Source: JBBRMU01 sp038230655
Lineage (GTDB): Bacteria > Patescibacteriota > Microgenomatia > UBA1406 > GWC2-37-13
Assembly (NCBI GenBank): GCA_038230655.1
Contig: JBBRMU010000010.1
Coordinates: 1 to 44,496 of the forward strand
DNA length: 44,496 nucleotides
Reading direction: 5' to 3'
A program made the position numbers and the translations under genes. This document shows positions 39,698-44,496 of the stretch, in pieces (the first letter of the stretch is position 1; each line of letters begins with the position of its first letter). The notes below the pieces were generated by a model, which was not told the origin of the DNA, did not search any database, and saw only the letters and a program-made list of their open reading frames with translations.

Positions 39698-40579
39698 ATG
39701 AAAAAAATCACTAAAGTTGTTATTCCTGCTGCCGGCTTTGGCACTCGTTTTCTTCCTCAAACAAAAGCAATGCCTAAAGAAATGCTACCAATCGTTGACA
39801 AGCCAGTTATTCAGTATGTTGTTGAGGAAGCTGTAGCCTCCGGAATTAAAGATATTATAATTGTAACGGGCGCGAATAAAAGAGCTATCGAAGATCATTT
39901 TGATAACCCTGATGAAGACCTAACAAAAATGCTGAAAGACGGCAATAAACTTGAGTTATTAGCTGAAGTTCAAAAAATAGCATCCATGGCTAACTTTATT
40001 TATGTCCGGCAAAAGGGACCTTATGGAAATGGAACACCCGTTTTGGCCGCGGAGTCAATTATAGATGATGAACCATTCGCTGTGCTTTGGGGGGATGAGT
40101 TTATTTATGCAAAACCTCCTCGATTAGCACAGATGTTAACTGTTTATGAAAAATACGGCGGAATCGTTATCTCAGGAGTGAGGATCGAAAAAAAAGAAGA
40201 TCTGAAAAGATACGGGATTGCCGATCTTGAACTAGTTGAAGGAAATGTCTATAAAATTAAAGCTATTGTAGAAAAACCTGAACCAGATCAGGCACCATCG
40301 ATGATAGCGACTCATGGCGCCTATATTCTGCCTCCTGAAATATTTGGTGCACTAAAGACAATTCAACCCGGTAAAGGCGGGGAAATCTGGCTCGTTGATG
40401 CGATCAACTTATTAAAGGAAAATGGAGTACCCTTGTACGCGGTAGAAATTGAAAATGCAAAGTACTATGATACCGGAAATAAGCTTGAATATATGAAAAC
40501 TGCGGTTGATTTAGCCCTGCAACACCCTGAGATAAAGGACGATCTAAGAAAATATCTAGAGGAAACTCTTAATAAATGA
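39698..40579 (+). CDS. galU: UTP-glucose-1-phosphate uridylyltransferase
   Basis: GalU makes UDP-glucose for envelope sugars. The start MKKITKVVIPAAGFGTRFLP at 39698 contains the nucleotide loop G-x-G-T-R; the frame is open from 39638 but the extension would overlap the preceding gene. Other marks: TKAMPKEMLPIVDKPVIQYV, GTPVLAAESII, VLWGDEFIY, IVEKPEPDQAPS, GGEIWLVDAIN, YDTGNKLEYMKTAVDLAL. At 293 aa it is full length. UDP-glucose could feed the glycan ligase-like protein elsewhere in the window. It ends in TGA. Confidence 0.95.
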   Translation: MKKITKVVIPAAGFGTRFLPQTKAMPKEMLPIVDKPVIQYVVEEAVASGIKDIIIVTGANKRAIEDHFDNPDEDLTKMLKDGNKLELLAEVQKIASMANFIYVRQKGPYGNGTPVLAAESIIDDEPFAVLWGDEFIYAKPPRLAQMLTVYEKYGGIVISGVRIEKKEDLKRYGIADLELVEGNVYKIKAIVEKPEPDQAPSMIATHGAYILPPEIFGALKTIQPGKGGEIWLVDAINLLKENGVPLYAVEIENAKYYDTGNKLEYMKTAVDLALQHPEIKDDLRKYLEETLNK

Positions 40580-40600
40580 TCACTCCTCCGATAAGTACTC

Positions 40601-40629
40601 TTGCAAAAACAGTATCTAATTGTTAAAAT
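40601..40629 (+). promoter_or_regulatory. Leaderless promoter of rpsB
   Basis: TTGCAA (40601-40606), 17-bp spacer, TAAAAT (40624-40629), 7 nt, ATG at 40637. Confidence 0.7.
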
Positions 40630-40636
40630 CTGATCT

Positions 40637-41410
40637 ATGACTGAAGCAAATCAACAAACATCGGGAATTGACTCTGCAACGAAGAAACTATTTGAAATGG
40701 GAGCACATCTTGGGCACAAAAAAAACCGACTTCATCCAAAATCAAGAAGATACATCTATAAAATAGTAAACGGAGTCTCAATAATCGACCTCACACAGAC
40801 TGTTGAACAGCTAGATAAAGCTAAAAAAGTTTTAACTCAGGCAAGTAAAGAGGGAAAAGTTATGTTAGTTGTGGCTACAAAAAAGGTCGCAGCTCAATAT
40901 GTTGCAGAACTCTCAAAGGAACATCAAATTCCAGCCATAACCTCTAAATGGCTATCAGGATTACTCACAAACTTTGACACAATCATCAAAAACGTTAAAA
41001 AACTCAAAAAAATGCAGGAAGAAAAGACAAATGGAGAGTGGGAAAAATATGTTAAACATGAGAGAATTGAGATGGATAAAGAAATAATTAAACTATCCAA
41101 ATTTTACGGGGGTTTAATATATCTTGAAAAAAGACCAGATCTTCTCTTAATTGTAGATATAAAAAAAGAAAAAAATGCAGTTAACGAAGCCCGTATGTAC
41201 AATCTTCCTATAGTTGCTTTAACAGATACAAATACTAACCCCGAGCTCGTAGACTACCCACTAGTCATAAACGATGACTCTGCAGAAGTTGTCCATTTCA
41301 TAATCAAAGATCTTATCTCAGCCTTCGTTAAAGGGAAGACCGCAAGTAAAGCAGCTGTTGCTTCTAAGAAAAAAGCTGAAGAGCCAAAAGACATAGAAAA
41401 AGCAAATTAA
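40637..41410 (+). CDS. rpsB: 30S ribosomal protein S2
   Basis: S2 is a late-binding small-subunit protein. The 257-aa protein has LFEMGAHLGHKKNRLHPKSR, YIYKIVNGVSIIDLTQTVEQ, WLSGLLTNFDTI, RPDLLLIVDIKKEKNAVNEA and NLPIVALTDTNTNPELVDYP, all family blocks, followed by a basic tail (TASKAAVASKKKAEEPKD). It opens the conserved rpsB-tsf-frr order; pyrH, which normally lies between tsf and frr, is absent here. Confidence 0.96.
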   Translation: MTEANQQTSGIDSATKKLFEMGAHLGHKKNRLHPKSRRYIYKIVNGVSIIDLTQTVEQLDKAKKVLTQASKEGKVMLVVATKKVAAQYVAELSKEHQIPAITSKWLSGLLTNFDTIIKNVKKLKKMQEEKTNGEWEKYVKHERIEMDKEIIKLSKFYGGLIYLEKRPDLLLIVDIKKEKNAVNEARMYNLPIVALTDTNTNPELVDYPLVINDDSAEVVHFIIKDLISAFVKGKTASKAAVASKKKAEEPKDIEKAN

Positions 41411-41451
41411 CCTCGCTATTTTGAATATTATCAATCTTTAACCTATAAACT

Positions 41452-41925
41452 ATGGTCGACTATAAAAAACTCAAGGAACTTCGCGAGAAAACAGGTGTCT
41501 CATTCTCACTCTGTAAAAAAGCCCTCGAAGAAACTAAAAATAACATACCTGCAGCAGAAAAAAAATTAAATGAGTGGGGTGCCAAGAAAGCCGCTGAAAA
41601 ATCAGAAAGATCCACTTCTCAAGGAGGTCTCTTTAGTTACGTTCATCATAATAGAAAAGTTGCAGCTCTAGTTGAACTTCAGTGTGAAACCGACTTTGTC
41701 TCAGGTAACGACGAATTTAGGAAACTTGGATTAGAGTTTGCCATGCAAGCCGCATCTGTGGAGGCAAAAACGGTTGATGAATTATTGAAAACAGAGTATA
41801 TCCGGGTACCTGGTAAAACAATGAGTGATCTCCTGAAAGAGGCAGTACTTAAGTTTGGCGAAAATACCAAAGTTTCCCGTTTTTCAAAATGGATTCTTGG
41901 CATTAATAACGAAATCAGTAAGTAA
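41452..41925 (+). CDS. tsf: Elongation factor Ts, short form
   Basis: EF-Ts recycles EF-Tu from GDP to GTP. The 157-aa protein starts MVDYKKLKELREKTGVSFSL (UBA-like domain) and has KKALEETKNNIPAAEKKLNE, then the core with ALVELQCETDFVSGNDEF, whose T-D-F-V residues contact EF-Tu. E. coli EF-Ts has 283 residues; here the second core half and coiled coil are missing, as in short forms such as that of Thermus. The short size is typical of reduced genomes. It is 41 bp after rpsB. Confidence 0.93.
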   Translation: MVDYKKLKELREKTGVSFSLCKKALEETKNNIPAAEKKLNEWGAKKAAEKSERSTSQGGLFSYVHHNRKVAALVELQCETDFVSGNDEFRKLGLEFAMQAASVEAKTVDELLKTEYIRVPGKTMSDLLKEAVLKFGENTKVSRFSKWILGINNEISK

Positions 41926-41932
41926 CATTTTC

Positions 41933-41941
41933 TGTTAAAAT
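41933..41941 (+). promoter_or_regulatory. Extended -10 promoter of frr
   Basis: TGTTAAAAT (41933-41941) is a TG-extended -10 box, 6 nt before the ATG at 41948. It overlaps the short tsf-frr gap. Confidence 0.5.
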
Positions 41942-41947
41942 AAGAGT

Positions 41948-42508
41948 ATGCATCCTGATATATCTGAGTTTAAATTACTCGCTGTAAAAACAATTGCTTC
42001 TTTAAAAGAAGATCTTAAGGCAATCCGTACTGGCAGAGCTAGCCCCGCGATGTTTGAAAGTATCGAGGTTGAGACGTACGGAGGATCGACAACCTTGAAA
42101 TTGAAAGAACTCTCAACCATGACAACCGATGGTGCATCAACTATTGTTATAGTGCCATTCGATCCTTCAACCGCAAACGATATTGAAAGAGCAATCATGA
42201 AGTCTCCCCTTGGTGTATCTCCGCAGAACGAAGGTACCAAAATTTTAATTAGAGTGCCACCGTTATCTCAAGAACAACGGGAAAAGATGATAAAACTTAT
42301 AAGTCAAAAAATTGAAGAGAGAAAAGTCATGATTCGTAATCAAAGAGATGATGTAAGAAGAAAGATCAAAACAATGACCGAAAAAAAAGAAATAACTGAA
42401 GACGATAAGTTTAGAATGGAAAAGGAAGTCGATACTTTAAACTCCGGCTTTATGGAGGAAGTAGACTCAATAAAAGCAAGAAAAGAAGAAGAAATAAAAC
42501 AGGTTTAA
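41948..42508 (+). CDS. frr: Ribosome recycling factor
   Basis: RRF splits post-termination ribosomes with EF-G. The 186-aa protein has LKEDLKAIRTGRASPAMFES (the R-T-G-R-A family mark), the domain-2 part VETYGGSTTLKLKELSTM, IVIVPFDPSTANDIERAI, NEGTKILIRVPPLSQEQREK (in parts) and the long final helix RNQRDDVRRKIKTM...EEIKQV. Length is normal. It has its own -10 box and directly follows tsf. Confidence 0.96.
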   Translation: MHPDISEFKLLAVKTIASLKEDLKAIRTGRASPAMFESIEVETYGGSTTLKLKELSTMTTDGASTIVIVPFDPSTANDIERAIMKSPLGVSPQNEGTKILIRVPPLSQEQREKMIKLISQKIEERKVMIRNQRDDVRRKIKTMTEKKEITEDDKFRMEKEVDTLNSGFMEEVDSIKARKEEEIKQV

Positions 42509-42557
42509 ACTTCATTAATCTCCCAAAAATATTTTAAGTACTGTATACTAAAGGGAT

Positions 42558-43721
42558 ATGTTCATCATTGTCTTTCTACTAATTCTCTCCCTATTAGTAC
42601 TTGTTCATGAATTCGGCCATTTCATAGCCGCAAAAATGAACGGTGTAAAAGTCGAGGAGTTTGGATTGGGATTCCCCCCACGTGTATTTGGAATTAAATT
42701 CGGTGAGACTCTCTATAGTATTAACGCCTTACCTCTTGGTGGCTTCGTAAAAGTCTATGGTGAGGAGTATCATGAGCTGAAAAATGTTACCAAAGAACTT
42801 AAAGAAAGGGGATTTGTTTATAAGAAACCATGGCAAAAAGCAATGATCTTAGTTGCAGGTGTAGTTATGAATATACTTCTTGCAGTGGTTATTTTTTACG
42901 GCCTACTTGGAAGTAATAATTTTAAATCAGAGCCTCTTCTTATTTTTAATAATTATCACTTTCGCTTTGGTCATGAAGAAGGTCGTGTCATTATCGCAGA
43001 CGTTGTTAAAGGTTCTGCTGCAGATAAAGCAGGTGTAATGACAGAACAGAGCGTCCTACGATTTAACCCTCAGGCAGACACAAACCCGGGTGCATGGATG
43101 AATGTTCAGTCTGCCGCACAGTTGATTTCAGATATAAAGTCATCACAAAATAAAAAAATTTCATTAGAACTTGAAAATGTAAAGGATGGTCAAAGAAAAA
43201 CAGTCCAAATCACGCCCGTCTACGACAAAACTTTGAAGCGGGCGATTATTGGGGCTCAACTTGTAGATACGGTTGTTCTCAGCTACAACTCCCCAGCTGA
43301 GAAAGCATTTTCAGGAGTACTCCATGCTTATAATATGGCTGTTTATAATATGAAAACAATCGGTTATCTCGTTAAGACTTCGATCGCTACTAAGTCAGTT
43401 GGACCTGTGTCACAGTCACTTTCAGGACCAATAGGGATAGCATCTTTTGTTAAAGATATCTTAAAATCATCTGGGAGGAAACTTATATACAACCTCTTGA
43501 ATATTATATCTTTGTTTAGTCTTTCGCTAGCAACTATTAATATTTTGCCTTTCCCGGCTTTAGATGGGGGTAGACTCGTATTTGTAGTCTATGAATGGAT
43601 TACTAGACGACGTCCTAATGCAACTTTTGAAAGATACTTTAACGCAGCAGGATTTGCTTTGTTGCTCCTATTGATGGTCTTTATCTCCATCAACGACGTT
43701 TTTAAATTATTTGCTCACTAA
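42558..43721 (+). CDS. rseP: Site-2 protease RseP (M50 RIP metalloprotease)
   Basis: RseP-type enzymes cut within membrane helices, often to release anti-sigma factors or clear signal peptides. The zinc motif HEFGH is at 17-21 in the first helix (LVLVHEFGHFIAAKMNG), followed by GLGFPPRVFGIKFGETLYSI and LPLGGFVKVYGEE. One PDZ domain lies around 150-230 (VVKGSAADKAGVMTEQSVL). The second active-site motif is NILPFPALDGGRLVF near 330-340 (LDG). Four membrane helices. A TATACT box is 8 nt before the ATG. The stop overlaps the next start by one base. Confidence 0.94.
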   Translation: MFIIVFLLILSLLVLVHEFGHFIAAKMNGVKVEEFGLGFPPRVFGIKFGETLYSINALPLGGFVKVYGEEYHELKNVTKELKERGFVYKKPWQKAMILVAGVVMNILLAVVIFYGLLGSNNFKSEPLLIFNNYHFRFGHEEGRVIIADVVKGSAADKAGVMTEQSVLRFNPQADTNPGAWMNVQSAAQLISDIKSSQNKKISLELENVKDGQRKTVQITPVYDKTLKRAIIGAQLVDTVVLSYNSPAEKAFSGVLHAYNMAVYNMKTIGYLVKTSIATKSVGPVSQSLSGPIGIASFVKDILKSSGRKLIYNLLNIISLFSLSLATINILPFPALDGGRLVFVVYEWITRRRPNATFERYFNAAGFALLLLLMVFISINDVFKLFAH

Positions 43722-44275
43722 TGGAGTTTACCTACGATAACATCACAATATCTGGGGGTATTGCCGTAGGAAAAAATACGTTAAGAGATAACTTACTTGA
43801 AATATTAACTCCTCTTGGATGGAAGTTTAAGTCTGCTGGCCAAATTGTCAGAGACATCTCTCATGAGAAGAAAATGCCCTTAGCGTCTCTTGTCTCTGAT
43901 GAATTTAATAGAGACTTAGAAAATGAAATTAAGTCCATTTTAGAGAAAGAGAAACACTGGATCGTTGAGGCTTGGCTAGGAGGATTTACCGCACGTCATC
44001 TAGAGAAAACACTCAGAGTTCTTTTAATATGCAGTCATAAAGAACTACGAATTGATAGAGTTGCTAATCGTGAGAAAGTTAGCATTGAGGAGGCGAAAAA
44101 ACTAATCAACGATCGCGAGAAAGGTAATTTTGAAAAGTATAAACATTTATATGGCGACTATAACTTCTGGGACCCGAAGTACTACCACATTGTCCTGGAT
44201 ACCTACTCGATGGGACAACGAGAAACTACAGAAAAAGTGCTGGAAACACTCGGATATCATCGAAAATCTGTCTAA
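43721..44275 (+). CDS. Cytidylate kinase, archaeal-type (Cmk2-like)
   Basis: The protein begins with ITISGGIAVGKNTLRDNLLE, a P-loop (G-G-I-A-V-G-K-N) as in the archaeal-like cytidylate kinases, then WKFKSAGQIVRDISHEKKMP (SAG-x-I-x-R), SDEFNRDLENEIKSIL, HWIVEAWLGGFTARH (usual V-x-E-x-R-L-A-G), SIEEAKKLINDREKGNFEKY and YHIVLDTYSMG. The Arg of the E-x-R-L block is Trp-Leu here. The likely job is CMP or dCMP phosphorylation; other small-substrate kinase roles remain possible. The start shares one base with the rseP stop (TAATG). Confidence 0.8.
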   Translation: MEFTYDNITISGGIAVGKNTLRDNLLEILTPLGWKFKSAGQIVRDISHEKKMPLASLVSDEFNRDLENEIKSILEKEKHWIVEAWLGGFTARHLEKTLRVLLICSHKELRIDRVANREKVSIEEAKKLINDREKGNFEKYKHLYGDYNFWDPKYYHIVLDTYSMGQRETTEKVLETLGYHRKSV

Positions 44276-44376
44276 CTCAAATCACCATCCTTTCTGAAAC
44301 TCTTGAAGCAATAGAATAAAGTCAAAAAATTCTAGCTTTTTCATTGGTATATAATATTAGGGTCTAGTCTAGGAAA

Positions 44377-44496
44377 CTAATAACTATAGGTATTCTTTTC
44401 GATCAGTTTTAATAACGACTTAAACAAATCTTTTCTATTGTTAAATCGCCATTCTGACTCTTTTAAGTATAACAAGAATTTATCTTTCCTTACTCC
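44377..44496 (-). CDS. IS1595-type transposase, C-terminal part (runs off right edge)
   Basis: The minus strand reads 39 codons from the right edge to a TAG at 44377-44379: KDKFLLYLKESEWRFNNRK, then DLFKSLLKLIEKNTYSY. The E-S-E-W-R-F-N-x-R motif is the typical end of IS1595 (ISXO2-like) transposases. The preceding catalytic core is outside the window. With the N-terminal part at 1-225, also on the minus strand, both window edges lie in copies of the same kind of element. The 101-bp gap to 44276 holds no gene. Confidence 0.72.
   Translation of the reverse strand, partial: GVRKDKFLLYLKESEWRFNNRKDLFKSLLKLIEKNTYSY

Noticed and set aside
1..44496. Circular plasmid or phage made of the whole window
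   Set aside because: Edges end in an incomplete transposase, content is core chromosomal, and no replication, partition or phage structural genes are seen.

Overview
The window reads as a piece of chromosome from an ultra-small bacterium of the Candidate Phyla Radiation (Patescibacteria), most likely the Microgenomates side. The grounds are low GC, tightly packed short genes, short versions of core proteins (EF-Ts of 157 aa), a complete type IV pilus locus with many prepilin paralogues, an archaeal-type cytidylate kinase, and a 16S rRNA with several mismatches in the usual 515F and 806R primer sites. TGA is used as a normal stop (nusB, galU), which argues against the code-25 lineages. The taxonomic call is inference; no database was searched.

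Layout. 1-225: start of an IS1595-type transposase running off the left edge. 344-2101: rpmF, nusB, rnc, rpsP. 2137-6833 (minus): an operon of four prepilin-like proteins followed by PilM, PilN-like and PilO-like proteins. 6876-9563: an SDR oxidoreductase, a YibE/F membrane protein and a clamp-loader delta-prime-like protein. 9602-14302: PilB, PilT, PilC and a prepilin. 14408-18204: a Nudix hydrolase, an O-antigen-ligase/TPR protein and an MreB-like protein. 18256-21352: a tandem array of five related prepilins, the last frameshifted. 21597-23104: a 16S rRNA gene with its own promoter and terminator and no 23S or 5S beside it. 23388-28842: two small genes, a decayed membrane gene, and a minus-strand operon with an NRAMP-related transporter and an MgtE-like soluble protein. 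29149-29316: tRNA-Ile and tRNA-Val. 29529-31330: a small membrane protein, a SET-domain methyltransferase, and two very small lysine-rich genes. 31331-36027: oligoendopeptidase F, a candidate small RNA, and a membrane-anchored double-AAA+ Clp-like ATPase with a small membrane partner. 36035-44275: tmk, pyrD, rarA, an Ig-like secreted protein, galU, rpsB, tsf, frr, rseP and a cytidylate kinase. 44377-44496: the C-terminal end of an IS1595-type transposase running off the right edge.

How it works together. About half of the window builds and powers a type IV pilus: major and minor pilins, the PilMNO alignment complex, PilB extension and PilT retraction motors, and the PilC platform. A possible pilin glycan ligase and an MreB-like filament lie inside the same region. 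The rest is translation, envelope and nucleotide housekeeping.

Most striking points. (1) Two lysine-rich micro-ORFs (12 and 23 codons) carry almost perfect Shine-Dalgarno sequences, their own promoters, similar long leaders and their own terminators, and lie next to a SET-domain lysine-methyltransferase-like gene; the longer peptide contains a stretch resembling the histone H3 K9 context. (2) Most other genes instead appear leaderless, with a -10 box 6-8 nt before the ATG. (3) The 16S rRNA carries compensated base changes in the 530-loop pseudoknot and the 790 hairpin. (4) The prepilin array has repeated, separately promoted copies, one broken at a CT repeat.
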